DNA from: Stigmatella aurantiaca
GTDB taxonomy: Bacteria; Myxococcota; Myxococcia; Myxococcales; Myxococcaceae
Assembly (NCBI RefSeq): GCF_900109545.1
Contig: NZ_FOAP01000033.1
Span: forward strand, 31,737 to 95,736
Direction: 5' to 3'
Length of the DNA: 64,000 bases
Under the pieces are notes generated by a model. The model was not told where the DNA came from, did no database searches, and saw only the letters and a list, made by a program, of their open reading frames with translations. Below are positions 16,730-31,700 of this stretch, piece after piece. Positions within the stretch are counted from its first letter, which is position 1, and the number at the start of each line of letters is the position of its first letter. The position numbers and the translations under genes were made by a program.

Positions 16730-19700
16730 ATGACGTCTGCCAGTCTTTTTCGTGATTCACAGCGGCCCGCATCCTCGCAGCCCTCTTTCACCACGCTGGT
16801 GGAACTGCTCGGAACCCGCTGCTCTGAGAAGCCTCGCGAGCGGCTGTACCTCTTCGAGGAGGAATCGGCGGAGGACTCGGCCTCTTGCACGTACGGAGAG
16901 CTGGACGCACGCGCGCGAAGAATCGCGGTGGCGCTGAGCGGACTGGAGCCTGGCGCGCGCGTGGTGCTGCTGTATCCACCCGGTCTTGAATACATCGCCG
17001 GTTTCTTTGGCACCCTCTATGCGGGGCTGGTGGCGGTGCCCGCGTATCCGCCGGATCCGGCGCGGCTGGAGCGGACGCTGCCGCGCCTGCAGGCCATCAT
17101 CCAGGACGCGCGGGCCACGGCGGTGCTCACCACGTCGTTCATCGTGTCGATGGGGGACTTCCTCTTCGAGCAGGCGCCGGAGCTGAAGGGCCTGCATTGG
17201 GTGGCCACGGATGCGCTGCCCGAGGGCGGCGAGGCCGGATGGCGCGCGCCGGACGTGGCGCCGCGGTCCCTGGCCTTCCTCCAGTACACGTCTGGCTCCA
17301 CGGGCACGCCCAAGGGCGTGATGCTCAGCCACGCCAACCTGCTGCACAACCTGGAATCCATCCACCGCAGCTTCCGGGCGAGCACGGGCAGCACGGGCGT
17401 CATCTGGCTGCCGCCGTACCATGACATGGGGCTCATCGGCGGCATCCTGGAGCCGCTGTATGGCGCCTTTCCCACGGTGCTGATGTCGCCGCTGACGTTC
17501 CTGAAGCGGCCCCAGCGCTGGCTCGAGGCCATTTCCCGCCACCGGGGCACCATCAGCGGCGGGCCGAACTTCGCGTTCGATTTGTGCGTGCGGCGCATCC
17601 CGGAGGAGGTCCGCGAGTCGCTGGATCTGTCGTCGTGGGAGGTCGCGTTCTGCGGTGCCGAGCCTATCCGCGTGGACACGCTGGACCGCTTCAAGCGCGC
17701 CTTCGGTCCCCGCGGCTTCCGGGAGCGGTCGCTGTACCCCTGTTATGGCCTGGCCGAGGGGACGCTCATCGTCACCGGCGTGGAGCAGGGGACGGGCGCG
17801 GTGGCGCGCACGCTGGAGGCCGCGGCGCTGGAGCGCTCGCGTGCGGTGGAGGTGCCCGGGGGAACGGCTGGTGCGCGGGAGATGGTGGCTTGCGGTGCGT
17901 CCATGCCGGACCAGGAGTTGCTCATCGTCCACCCGGAGGCGCACACCCGCTGTGCCGAGGGGGAGGTGGGGGAAATCTGGGTCCGTGGACCAAGCGTCGC
18001 CCAGGGCTACTGGCAGCGGCCCGAGGCCAGTGAGGCCACCTTCCACGCACGCGTGCAAGGAGGTGGCGAGGAGCGCTTCCTGCGCACCGGTGACCTGGGC
18101 TTCCTGGCGGACGGCGAGCTGTTCGTCGCCGGGCGCCTCAAGGATCTCGTCATCCTGCGCGGCCGCAACCACTACCCCCAGGATCTGGAGCTGACGGCGG
18201 AGCGGGCCCACCCGGCGCTCCGGCCGGGCTGCGGCGCGGCCTTCTCCGTGGACGCCGGCGGCGAGGAGCGGCTGGTGCTGGTGCAGGAGGTGGATACACG
18301 CCACACGGTGGACTCCGCCGAGGTGCTGGCCGCGCTCCGCCAGGCGCTCAGCGAGCATCACGAAACGCAGGCACACGCGGTGCTCCTGCTGGAGCCGGGG
18401 AGCATCCCGAAGACGTCCAGCGGGAAGATTCAGCGGCATGCCTGCCGCGCCGGCTTCCTGTCCGGGGGCCTGCGCACCGTGGCGGTGTGGAAGGAAGGGA
18501 CCGCTCCCGTCGAGCCGGTGTCTCCCCGGGCCGATGCCCTGGCCCCCCTGGCGCAGGACGCGGCCCTGGAGCCGTGGTTGCGGAGCCGGGTCGCCGCGCG
18601 GCTGAGGGTGTCTCCCGAGGAGCTCTCCCTCCAGGTGCCCATCACCCAGCTCGGCCTGGACTCGCTGGCCGCCGTGGAGCTGAGCCACGACATCGAGAAG
18701 GGGCTTGGCGTTGCGCTGCCCATGGCGGTGTTGCTCCAGGGGCCTAGCGTGGCGGAGCTGGCGGAGCGCGTGCGGTCCCATCGCGCGGGGGCCGCGGGCG
18801 AGGTGCTGCCGCCACTCGTGCGCGGAGCCCGGCAGGGGGAGCCGCTGCTGTCCTTTTCGCAGTTGCGGCTCTGGTTCCTGGATGCGCTGGAGCGTGGCAG
18901 TCCCGCGTACAACATCTCCGCCGCGGTTCAGTTGGAGGGTGCACTGGATGCGGCGGTGCTGGAGCGGTGTTTCGCCGAGGTGGTGCGGCGCCACGAGACG
19001 CTGCGGACGGCGTTCGCCCTCCGTGAGGGAGAGCCTGTCCAGCGCATCGCGGACACGCTGCCGGTCATCATCCCACTCGCCGACCTGAGCGGACTGCCCG
19101 CCGCGGAGCGGGACGCGGCGGCAGTGGCGCTCGCGCGCGAGGAGGCGCGGCGTCCCTTCGACCTGTCCACGGGACCCCTGCTGCGCTTGACGCTGGTGAG
19201 GATGGACCCTCGCGCGCACATGCTGGTGTTGGTGATGCACCACATCGTGTCGGATGGCTGGTCCATGGGCGTGCTGGTGAAGGAGGTTGGCGCGCTCTAT
19301 GCGGCATACCAGCGGGGCGAGCCCTCTCCGCTGGCGGAGCTACCCGTTCAGTACGCGGACTGGGCGGGCTGGCAGCGGGCATGGCTGGAGGGCGGGGTGC
19401 TGGAGGCGCAGCTGGGCTGGTGGCGGGAGCGCCTGCACGGTGCCCCCCCGGCGCTGGAGCTGCCCACGGACCGGCCGCGAAGCTCCACCCCGTCATACCG
19501 GGGCCACTCGGTGCCGGTGCGGCTGCCGGTTGAGCTGTCGGACGCGGTGAAGGCGCTTGCGAAGCGGGAGGGGCTGACGTCCTTCATGGTGGTGCTCGCG
19601 GCGTGGCAGGTGCTGCTGGCGCGGTATTCGGGGCAGCAGGACGTGTGCGTGGGCACACCCGTGGCGGGGCGGACGCGGCCAGAGGTGGAGGGGCTCGTCG

Positions 19701-22700
19701 GCTTCTTCGTCAACACCCTCGTGCTCAGGACGGAGCTGGCCGATCATCTGAGCTTCCGTGACGTGCTGGGGCGGGTGCGGGAAACGACGCTGGGCGCCTA
19801 CGCGCACCAGGACGTGCCGTTCGAGAAGCTCGTGGAGGTGCTGCGGCCTGCGAGAGATCTGGGGCGCACGCCCCTGTTCCAGGCGATGCTCGCGTTCCAG
19901 CAGGATCCGTTGCCGGAGCTGAGCCTGCCCGGGCTGGCCCTGCGCCCGGTGGCGCTGGACGTGGGCCTGACGAAGTTCGAGGTCTCCCTCAACCTTTCCG
20001 ACACCCGGGAGGGCTTCGCGGGCGTCCTGCTGTGCAACGCGGACCTCTTCGACGTCACGACGGCCGAGCGCATGGCGCGGCACCTGGGCACACTGCTCGC
20101 GGCCGCGGTGGCCCAGCCAGAGCTGCGCGTGGCCGAGCTTCCCCTGCTCGATGCAACGGAGCGGCACCAGGTGCTGGTGGCGTGGAACGACACCCACCTG
20201 GGGTTGCCGGACGACGCCTGTCTGCACCAGCTTTTCGAGGCTCAGGCGGCCCGGGTGCCGGCTCATACCGCCGTCGTGGCGGACGGCGAGTCGTTGACGT
20301 ACCGCGAGGTGGAAACGCGCGCCAACCAGCTCGCGGGCTACCTCCGCACGCTCGGCGTGGGGCCCGACGTTCCCGTGGGGCTTTGTCTCGAGCGCCGCGT
20401 CGAGGCGATTGTGGGCTTGCTGGGCATTCTCAAGGCCGGTGGCGCCTACGTGCCTTTGGACCCGGCACATCCCGCCGCGCGCCAGCGGCAGATCCTCGAG
20501 CAGGCGGGCGCCCGTGTGGTGGTGACCGCGGGCGCGCTGCATGAGCGGTTCCATGCCCAGCCCTTCACGGTCATCCGGCTGGACGCGGACACGGAGCGGC
20601 TCGCGCGCTTCCGGGGTGAGGCCGAAGCGTGCACTGCGGCCCCTGGCAATCTCGCCTACGTCATCTTCACTTCCGGCTCCACGGGGCAGCCCAAGGGCGT
20701 GGCCATCGAGCACCGGAACATCGTCCGCTACGTGCGCGGCATCATCCAGCGGCTGTCACTTCGGGAGGGCATGAGCTTCGCCTCCGTCTCCACGCTCGCC
20801 GCAGACCTGGGGCACACCGCCGTGTTTCCCGCGCTCGCGCTGGGCGGTACGTTGCACCTGGTGGCGACGGACGTGGCTTCCGATGCCGCCGCGCTGGGCG
20901 ACTACTTCGAGCAGCACGTGGTGGACTGCCTCAAGGTGGTCCCCTCGCACCTTCGCGCGCTCCTGGCGTCGCAGAAGCCCGGAAGGGTGCTGCCCCGCCA
21001 GCGGCTGGTGCTGGGCGGTGAGGCGGCGGACTGGGCGCTCGTCCATCAGGTGCGTGTGTGCGCGCCCGGGTGCGAGGTGTTCAACCACTACGGCCCCACC
21101 GAGACCACGGTGGGCGTGCTGACGCTGCCTGCGTCCGCCATGCCCACGGAGGCTCAGCCCGCCTCCGTGCCGCTGGGCACCCCCGTGCCGGATGTCCAGG
21201 CTTACGTGTTGGATGCACACCTGCAGCCTGTCCCGGTGGGAGTCATCGGCGAGCTCTACATTGGTGGTGGCCAGGTGGGGCGGGGCTACCTGGGCCAGCC
21301 GGGGCTCACGGCGGAGCGGTTCGTGCCGTCACCCTTCGGCCACGTGGCGGGGGCCCGGTTGTACCGCACGGGGGACCGCGCGCGCCTGCTGCCGGACGGC
21401 TGCATCACGTTCCTCGGGCGCGGCGATGGCCAGCTCAAGGTGCGAGGCTTTCGCGTGGAGCCGGGGGAAGTGGAGGCCGCGCTCAAGCGCCACCCTGCCG
21501 TGCGCGAGGCCGTGGCCATCGCGAGTGAGGTCCGGCCCGGGGACCGGCAGTTGGTGGCCTATGTCACCGCCGTGCCGGGGAGCACGCCCGACGTGGAGGC
21601 CCTGAAGGCGTTCCTCCAGGAGCGGCTGCCCTCCTATCTGGTCCCTTCTGCCCTGGGGGTCCTGGACGCGCTGCCGCTCACCGCCAACGGCAAGGTGAAC
21701 CACCGCGCGCTGCCCGTGTTGGAGCCCGGCGGCGCGCCGCCAGACGCCGTGGCGCCGCGCACGCCTTCCGAGGAGTTGCTGGCCGGCATCTTCGCCGGGC
21801 TGCTCGGCGTCGAGCGCGTGGGCGTGCAGGATGACTTCTTCGCGCTGGGCGGGCACTCGCTGCTGGCCACCCGGGCCGTGTCCCGCATCCGTGAGACTTT
21901 CCAGGTCGAGCTGCCCCTGCGGGCCTTCTTCGAAGCCCCCACGGTGGCCATGCTCGCCCGGCGGCTGGAGTCCGGGACGCGCGCGAGCGGGGAAGCCCTG
22001 CTGCCCGGCGTGGTGCCGGTGCCGCGGACAGGCCCACTCCCGCTCTCTTTCGCCCAGCAGCGGCTGTGGTTCCTGGACAGGCTGGAGCCGGGCAATCCCT
22101 TCTACAACGTCCCCGTGGTGCTCTGGCTGGACGGGGCCCTGAACGTGGATGCGCTGGAGACCTCGCTGTGCGAGATCGTTCGCCGCCACGAGGTGCTGCG
22201 CACCACGTTCCTCGATGGGCAGGACGGGGCGGTGCAGGTCATCGCGCCGCCGCCGGAGCGGGTGCTGGCGCGGGTGGACCTGGAGCCGCTGCCCGCCGAG
22301 GAGCGGAAGCCGCGGGCCCAGGCGCTCGTTCGCGAGGAGACGCGGCGCCCCTTCGATCTCATCGCGAGGCCGCCTTTGCGCGCCACGCTGTTCCGCCTGA
22401 ATGCGGACACGCACGCGCTGACGCTGGTGATGCACCACATCGTGGCGGACGGCTGGTCCCTGGGCGTGCTGGTGCGCGAGCTGGGCGCGCTCTACGCCGC
22501 CGCCGTGAAGGGGCAGCCCTCACCGCTGGCGCCGCTTCCCATCCAGTACGCGGACCACGCGGTGTGGCAGCGGGGCTGGCTGAAGGGCGAGGTGCTGGAG
22601 GCACAGCTCTCCTGGTGGCGTGAGCGGCTCCAGGGGGCTCCGCTGTTGCTGGAGCTGCCGCTGGCCCGTCCCCGCGCGAGGGTGAGCACGTACCAGGGCG

Positions 22701-25700
22701 CGCAGCGCACCGTCCTTCTCCCCCGGGCCACAGCGGAGGCGGTGCGCCGCTTCGCCCTGAGGGAGGGCGCCACGCCGTTCATGGTGCTGATGGCCGCCTT
22801 CCAGGCGCTGCTGCACCGCTACACTGGCCAGACGGACCTGCTGGTGGGCACGGACATCGCCAACCGCCACCATGCCGAGACAGAAGCGCTGGTGGGCTTC
22901 TTCGTCAATCAGCTCGTGATGCGGGGCCGGCCCTCCGCTGGCAGCACCTTCCGCGAGCTGGTGGCCCGGGTGCGTGAGGATGCGCTGGGCGCGTACGCCC
23001 ACCAGGACTTGCCCTTCGAGGAGCTGGTGCGCGAGCTGAAGCCAGAGCGGAGCCTGGGCGTGTCGCCCCTGTTCCAGGTGAAGCTCATCTTCCAGAACGC
23101 GCGCGATGTGTCGCTGGAACTCCCCGGCGTCCGCCTGCGGGTGGACCCCGCGGAGCTGGGCGTGGCGAAGTATGATCTCACGATCGCCTTCTCCGACACC
23201 GGGGACGGCCTCTCCGCGCTCTGGGAGTACAGCACCGACCTCTTCGACGAGGCCACGGTGGCGCGGATGCAGGACCACCTGCGTACCCTGCTGGAGGGCG
23301 CGCTGGCGGCTCCGGAACTCCGCCTGCCGGAGTTGCCGCTGTTGACTGGAGCGGAGCGGGATGCGCTGCTGGTGGCCTGGAGCCGCGCCTCGGCGCCGCT
23401 GCCCGAAGAGCGCCGCGTCCACCGCCTCTTCGAGGCCGTGGTGGCCCGGACGCCCGATGCAACCGCCGTCACCTTCGAGGACCAGTCCCTCACGTACCGG
23501 GAGCTGGACGTCCGGGCCAACCAACTCGCGCATGTCCTGCGCGCGCTGGGTGTGCGCGCGGAGACGCCCGTGGGGGTCTGCCTGGAGCGCTCGCCGGAGC
23601 TGGTGGTGGCCCTGGTGGGCATCCTCAAGGCAGGCGGTGCCTTCCTGCCCCTGGACCCCGCGAATCCCGCCGAGCGGTTGGGCTTCATGCTCCAGGACGC
23701 TGGCGTGCCAGTGGTGGTGACGCAATCGCAGATCGCGGACGAGCTGCCCTCGCTGGGGCAGCAGCTCGTGTGCCTGGACGAGGAAGAACGGCGCCTCGCG
23801 GCGCAGCCGCAATCCCCCCCGGAGGCCGAGGGGGGGCCGGAGCATCTGGCCTACATCATCTACACGTCGGGCTCCACGGGGCTCCCGAAGGGGACACTGC
23901 TCACGCACCGGGGCCTGAGCAACACCGCCCTCACGGTGGCGCAGGCGCACGGGGTACGGCCGGACAGCCGCGTGCTCCAGTTCGCGTCCATCGGCTTCGA
24001 CGCCGCGGTGTGCGAGGTGTTCTCGACGCTGCTCGTGGGAGCTCACCTGTGCCTGGCGCGCCGGGACTCCCTGATGCCGGGGGATGCCCTGGCGAAAACG
24101 CTGCTCGAGCGGGACATCACCACCGTCACGTTGACGCCCGCCGTGCTGGCGCAGCAGGAGCCCGGTGACTTTCCGGCCCTGGAGACGATCATCTCCGCGG
24201 GCGAGGCCTGTACGCCCGAGGTGGTGCGGCGCTGGAGCGCGGGACGGAGGCTCATCAACGCCTACGGGCCCACCGAAGTCACCGTCTGCGCGACGCTGAC
24301 CCCGGGCCCGGTCTCCCCGGAGCGCGTGACGATTGGCCGCCCCATCGCCAACGTGCACGTGTACGTGCTGGATGGAGCGATGCAGCCTGTCCCGGTGGGC
24401 GCCGTGGGCGAGCTGTACGTGGGAGGCGAGGGCGTGGCGCGCGGCTACTTGCACCGCCCTGGACTGACCGCGGAGCGCTTCGTGCCAGACCCGTTCAGCC
24501 CGGTGCCCGGTGCCCGGCTGTACCGCACCGGGGACCGGGTCCGTTGGCTGGACGGCGGTGAGCTGGAGTTCCTGGGCCGGCAGGACGGCCAGGTCAAGGT
24601 CCGCGGCTTCCGCATCGAGCTGGGCGAGGTGGAGGCGGAGCTGAGCGCGCAGGGCAGCGTGCGGGCCTGCACCGTGGCGGTGCGCGAGGACGTGCCAGGC
24701 GTGCGGCGGCTGGTGGCCTACGTGGTGCCGGAGGAGGACGCCGCGCTGGATGCAGCGGTGTTGCGCGAAGCGCTCGGCCAGCGGCTTCCCGAGTACATGG
24801 TGCCCTACACCTTCGTCTGGCTGAAGGCGCTGCCCCTGACGGTAAGTGGCAAGGTGGACAGGCACGCGCTGCCCGCGCCCGAGGCGGTGGACACCCCCCG
24901 CGCGCAAAGCGCCTTCGTGGAGCCTTCCACGCCCGCCGAGAAGCTCCTGGCCTCTATCTGGGCGCAGGTGCTCCGCGTGGAGCGCGTGGGCGCACACGAC
25001 AGCTTCTTCGAGCTGGGCGGAGACTCCATCATCGGGCTCCAGGTCATCTCGCGCGCCCGCCAGGGGGGCTGGGCCCTCACCCCGAAGCAGCTCTTCGAGC
25101 ACCAGCGGCTGGCGGACCTGGCCGCGGTGGCCGTGCCGGAGACAGCCGTCGCCCAGGACGTGGGACCCGTGGTGGGCGGCGTGCCGCTCACGCCCATCCA
25201 GCACTGGCTTTTCGAGCGGGAGCTGCCGGAGCCGCACCATTACAACCAGGCGCTGCTGCTCGCCGTGCGGGAGCCGCTGGACGCGGATGCGCTGGAGACG
25301 GCCCTGCGTGCGCTCTGGCACCACCATGACGCGCTGCGCATGCGCTTCGCGCACACTTCCGGAGGATGGGTGCAGCGCATTGCGCCGCCGGAGGACCGGC
25401 CGCCCCAGTTGATGCGCGAGGATCTGTCGCGGCTGCCCGCTTCGGAGCGCTCCAATGCGCTGGAGGCGGCGGGGGCGCGCGTGCAGGCGCAAGGGGACCT
25501 CGTTCACGGACCGCTGATGCGGGCGGTCCTGTTCTCCCTGGGGGGCGGGTTCCAGGACCGGTTGCTGCTCGTCGTCCACCACCTCGTGGTGGATGGCGTG
25601 TCCTGGCGGACGCTGCTGGCGGACCTGGAGACGGCCTACCGGAGTGCCGTCCGGGGCCAGGCACCGGCGCTGCCGCCGCGCACCACATCGTTCAAGGCAT

Positions 25701-28700
25701 GGTCGGAGCGGCTCACGGCCTACGCGGCGGACGCGGACCTTTCCCCGGAGGCGGCGTTCTGGCGCGCCCAGGTGGCGCGGCCAGTCGAGCCCCTGCGGAT
25801 GGATGGGCCAGGGGGCGCCAACACGGTGGCATCGGCGCGCGTGGTGTCGGTGACATTGGAGGAAGAGGCGACGCTGCTGCTGCGTGAGGCCTCCGTCGCG
25901 TGGCGCGCGCGCGTGGAGGAGTTGCTCCTGGCGTCCGTGGCAGCGTCCCTGCGCGGCGTGCTGGGTGCGGAGCGCGTGCGTGTGCTCCTGGAAGGACACG
26001 GGCGCGAGGCCCCCTTCGAGGGCGTAGACCTCTCGCGCACGGTGGGCTGGTTCACCGCTGCCTACCCGGTGGTGCTGGAAGCGCCCTCCCGGGGGCTGGA
26101 CGGAGACACGCTGAGGAGCGTCCGGGACGCGGTGCGCTCGGTACCGGGAAGGGGCTTGTCCTTCGGCATCCTGCGGTACTTGCGTGCGGACGAGACGGCG
26201 CGGTTGCTCCAGGAAATGCCCGCCCCGGCGGTCTCCTTCAACTACCTGGGCCAGTTCGACGGGCTGGCCTCCGAGATTTCGCTCTTCGAGCCCGCGCGCG
26301 AGGGCACGGGGCCCATGCACGGCCCCGGGGGCCTGCGCCCTCAGGTGCTGGAAGCCAGTGGACGCATCCTTGGCGGGTGCCTGCGGTTGGACTGGACGTA
26401 CAGCGAGAACCTGCACCAGCGTGCCACCATCGAGTCGCTCGCGCAGAGCACCCTGGAGATGCTGCGCTCCCTGGTGGCCCGGCGCACCTCGGCGGACACC
26501 CTGCGCTACACGCCCGCGGACTTCCCGCTGGCCAAAGTGGGGCCGGAGGCCCTCGCGCGGGTCCTCCCGCCGGGGGTGGCGGTGGAGGATCTCTACCCGC
26601 TGTCGCCGCTGCAGGAGGGCCTGCTCTTCCACGGCATTCTCTCCGGAGGCGTGGGGGCGTACTTCGAGCAGGTGAGCTGCGCGTTCCATGCCCCGCTCAA
26701 CGCCCAGGCCTTCCGCCGGGCGTGGGAGGAGGCCGTGGCGCGCGTGCCGGTGTTGCGCACCGCGTTCCGGTGGCAGGGGCTGGAGCGGCCTCTCCAGGTG
26801 GTGTTCGCGCACGCGGGGCTGCCCTGGCAGGAGCTGGACTGGCGAGGGGTGCCGCCGCTGGAGCAGCGGGCACGGCTGGAGGCGTTGCAGGCCGAGGATC
26901 GCGCCAGGGGCTTGGACCTGACGCAGGCGCCGCTGATGCGGATGGTGCTCATCCGGATGGACGAGCGCGTCCACCACCTGGTGTGGAGCTTCCACCACCT
27001 GCTGATGGACGGTTGGAGCGTGGGCCTGCTGCTGCGGCAGGTGTTCTCCTTCTACGAGTCCTTTGGCCGGGGGGAGACGCCCCGGAGCGCGCGGGCTCCC
27101 CTGTTCCGCGAGTACATCGCTTGGCTGGGCAGGCAGGATCTGCCCGCGGCGGAACAGTACTGGCGCCAGACGCTGGCCAGTCTTGAGCGGCCAACGCCGC
27201 TTCCAGAGGACCGGGCACCCGGCCGCACGGGGCCGGAGCGGCAGCTCAGCCGGCTGACGCTGTCGGCCGCGAGCACCACCGCCCTCCAGGACTTCGCGCG
27301 GCAGAACCGGCTCACGCTCAACACGCTCGTGCAGGCCGCCTGGGCGCTGATGCTCGGACGCTGTGCCGGCGTGGAGGATGTCGTCTTCGGCGCCACGGTG
27401 TCCGGACGTCCCGCCGATCTGGAAGGCGTGGAGTCCATGGTGGGGCTGCTCATCAACTCGCTGCCGGTGCGGATGCGGCTGCCGGCGGGCGAGCGGCTGG
27501 GGACGTGGCTGCACGAGGCGCAGCGCCGCCAAGCTGGGCAGAGCCAGTACGAGTTCAGCCCGCTGGTGCAGGTGCAGGGGTGGAGCGGACTGCCGCGCGG
27601 CACCTCCCTCTTCGAATGTCTGCTGGTGTTCGAGAACTACCCGCTGGACTCGGCGGTGTGGGACTGGGCGAGGGACCTGGACGTCCGTGACTTCGTGGTG
27701 AGCGAGTGGACGAACTATCCGCTCACGCTGGTGGTGGCACCGGGGCGGGAGCTGCAGTTCAAGCTGCTCCATGATGCCGGGCGCTTCGACGCGGCGGCGG
27801 CCGGGTCGATGCTCGCGCACCTGCGGGCCCTGCTCGAGGGCTTCGTCACCCGGCTGGATGCCCGGTTGGCCGATGTGCCCATGCTCACGGCCGAGGAGCG
27901 CCAGCGCCTGCTGCGCACGTGGAATCGGGCGGAGGACTTCGCGTGCGAGCCCTCCGTCCACCACCTCTTCGAGGCCCAGGCGGCGAGGACACCGGATGCG
28001 GTGGCGGTGACCTACGAGGAGCAGTCGCTGACCTACGGGGAGCTGAACCGGCGGGCCAATCAGCTCGCGCACCACCTGCGCGCGCGGGGCGTGGGGCCGG
28101 AGGTGCGGGTGGGCCTGTGCGTCGAGCGCTCCCTCGAGCTGGTGGTGGGCCTGCTGGGCATTCTCAAGGCCGGCGGCGCGTACCTTCCGCTGGACCCGGC
28201 GTACCCGAAGGACCGCCTCGCCTTCATGCTCGAGGATGCCAGCGTGGCGCTGCTGCTCACCCAGGAGCGGTGCAGGGCGTCGCTCCCGGGCGGGTGGCCT
28301 CTCGTCTGTCTGGACTCTGGCTGGGAGGTGATGGGCCGCGAGCCCACTCAGAATCCTGTCCACACGGGGACGGCGGATGACTTGAGCTACGTCATCTACA
28401 CCTCGGGCTCGACGGGGCGTCCCAAGGGGATGCAGATCTCCCATGCGCAGGTGGCGCGCCTGTTCGCCGGCACCCAGCCGTGGTTCGGATTCGGCCCGGA
28501 CGATGTCTGGACGCTGTTCCATTCCTTCGCGTTCGACTTCTCCGTGTGGGAACTCTGGGGCGCCCTCATCCACGGTGGGCGGCTGGTCATCGTTCCGTAC
28601 CTCGTGAGCCGCTCGCCGGAGTCCTTCCACGCGCTGCTGTGCCGCGAGAAGGTGACGGTGCTCAACCAGACGCCTTCGGCCTTCCGCCAGCTCATCCACG

Positions 28701-31700
28701 CGGACGCGGCCTCTGGCAATGCGCACGCGCTGAGCCTGCGGTACGTCATCTTCGGCGGCGAGCCGTTGGAATTCGCGAGCCTGGCGCCGTGGTTCGCGGC
28801 GCATGGGGAGCAGCATCCCCGGCTCATCAACATGTACGGCATCACCGAGACGACGGTCCACGTCACGTACCGGCCGGTGGTGGCCTCGGACACGGAGCGC
28901 GTCTCGACCCACGGTGTCGGTGTCCCCATCCCAGACCTGCAAGTCCATGTCCTGGATGCGAGGGGGGAGTTGGCGTCGGCCGGTGTCGTCGGTGAGCTGT
29001 ACGTGGGCGGAGCGGGGCTCGGCCGTGGCTACCTGGGCCGGCCCGAGTTGACGGCGCAGCGCTTCGTGCCGGATCCGTTCAGCGGCAGGCCGGGCGCGCG
29101 GCTGTACCGCACGGGAGACCTGGGCCGCTGGCGCTCCTCTGGAGAGCTGGACCACCTGGGCCGCATCGACACCCAGGTGAAGATTCGCGGCTTCCGCATC
29201 GAGCTCGGCGAGGTGGAAGCGGCGCTGCTCCGCCACCCCGGCGTGCAGGATGCGGTGGCCCTGGTGCGGGAGGTGTCTGGCGACAAGCGGCTGGTGGCCT
29301 ACGTGGTGCCGCGAGGTGGCGCCGCGCTGGACCTTCAGGAGGTGCGCCGGACGGTGCGCGACGGGCTCCCGGACTACATGGTGCCCGCGGTCATCGTCCC
29401 GCTGGAGGTGCTGCCGCTGACGCCCAACGGCAAGTTGGCCCGCGAGCTGCTGCCCGCGCCGGAGCCGATGTCCCCGGAGGATGCCACGGCCTTCGTGGCA
29501 CCGCGCACGCCCACCGAGGAACTCGTGGCGGAGATCTGGGCCTCGGTCCTGGGCGTGGCACGCGTGGGGGCCACGGACAACTTCTTCGAGCTGGGCGGAC
29601 ACTCGCTCCTGGCCACCCAGGCCGTGTCGCGTCTGCGGGAGGTGTTCCCGGCCAAGGTGCCGCTGCGCGAGCTGTTCGAGCGGCCCACCGTGGCGGGGCT
29701 GGCGCGGTGGATTGACTCGGCCGCGAGCGCCGGCACGCGGCGCCTGTCCGAGGTGCCGCTGGTGGCGCATCCCCGGAGTGGGCCGGCGCCGCTGTCCTTC
29801 GCGCAGCAGCGGCTGTGGTTCCTGGACCGCCTCTCGCCGGGAAGCGCCACGTACAACATCCAGGTGGCCGTCCGGATGGAGGGCCCGCTGGACGCGGAGG
29901 CCCTGGAGCGCGCGCTCGACGGTGTGGTGAGGCGGCACGAGGCGCTGCGCACCACCTTCGGCGAGAGCGATGGAAGTCCCTTCCAGGTGATTGGCGGTGA
30001 AGGGGCGCCGCGGTGGGCCCAGGTGGACCTTCAGCACCTGCCCGAAGCGGAACGGCTGGCGGAGGCGCTGCGGCTGGCGAACGAGGAGGCGCGCAGGCCC
30101 TTCGACTTGCAGGTGGGGCCGCTGCTGCGGGCCACGCTGGTGCGGATGGATGCGCGCACGCACGTGATGGTGCTGGTGATGCACCACATCGTGTCGGACG
30201 GCTGGTCCATGGGCGTGTTGGTGAAGGAGATCTGCGCGCTGTACCGCGCGCACGTGGAGGGCGTGGAGGCGCCCGTGGGGCCGCTGCCGGTCCAGTACGC
30301 GGATTGGGCGCAGTGGCAGTGGGAGTGGCTCAAGGAGGGTGAGTTGGAGTCGCAGCTCGCGTGGTGGCGGGAGCAGCTGCGGGACATTCCCCCGGCGCTG
30401 ACGCTGCCCACGGACCGGCCCCGGCCCGCCGAGGCGTCCTCCACGGGGAAGAGCCATCCGCTCGCGCTGGCCCGTGAGCTGTCGGACGGCGTGAAGGCGC
30501 TGGCCCGCCGGGAAGGGGTGACGCCTTTCATGGTGTTGCTGGCCGGCTGGCAGGTGCTGCTGGCGCGCCACGCGGGACAGGAAGCCGTGTGCGTGGGCAC
30601 GCCCATCGCGGGGCGGACGCGGGTGGAGACCGAGGGGCTGATTGGCTTCTTCGTCAACACGCTGGTGCTGATGACGCGGGTGGAGCCAGGGCTGCGGTTC
30701 CGCGAGCTGCTGGCGCGCGTGCGGGAGACGACGCTGGGGGCATATGCGCACCAGGACGTGCCGTTCGAGAAGGTGGTGGAGGCGCTCCGGCCCGCGAGAG
30801 ACTTGAGCCGGCATCCGCTGTTCCAGGTGCTGTTCACCCTGCAAAATGCCCCGGCGGCGCCGCTTCAACTGCCATCGGTGAGCGTGACTCCGCTCGAGCT
30901 GGAGCGGCGCGTGTCGAAGTTCGACCTGGCGCTCTCCCTGGCCGAGGAGGACGGCGGCTTCGCGGGCTCGCTGGAGTACTGCGCGGACCTGTTCGACGCG
31001 GAAACGGTGGCGCGGTGGGCAGCCTGCTACCACCGGGTGCTGGAGGCGCTGGTGGCGCACCCGGAGACCCGGGTGGGGGAGCTGGAGCTCCTGGATGCTG
31101 GCGAGCGGGAGCAGGTGCTGCTGGGGTGGAACCGGACGGCGAAGGCGCTGGTGTCCCGCCCCTTGTGTGCGCACGAAGTCTTCGAAGCGCGGGCCGATGC
31201 GGCGCCCGGAGCGGAGGCGGTGCGGAGCGCGGACGGCCGGAGGCTGAGCTACGGGGAGCTGGAGGCGCGGGCGAACCAGTGGGCCCACGTGCTGCGCGGG
31301 CAGGGCGTGGGGCCCGAGGTGCGGGTCGCGCTGTACCTGAATCGCTCGGTGGAGTTGGTGGTGGCCATGCTGGCGGTGCTGAAGGCGGGCGGCGTGTATG
31401 TGCCCATCGATCCGGGCCTGCCCGCGCGCCGGGTGGAAGGGATGCTCAAGGAGGCGGACGCCCGGGTGGTGCTCACTGGGGAACGCCACCAGGCCGCGCT
31501 GGGCGGGTGCGGTGCGCAGCTCCTGTGCTTGGACATGGACCCGGGCCCGGTGCCCACGCGGCGGGTGGCGAGCGCGGTGGACGCGGAGAACCTCGCGTAC
31601 ATCATCTTCACGTCTGGGAGTACGGGCCGGCCCAAGGGCGTCATGGTGAGGCATTCGGGCCTGGTGAACACGGCGCTTGCCGTGGCGGAGGCGCACGGCG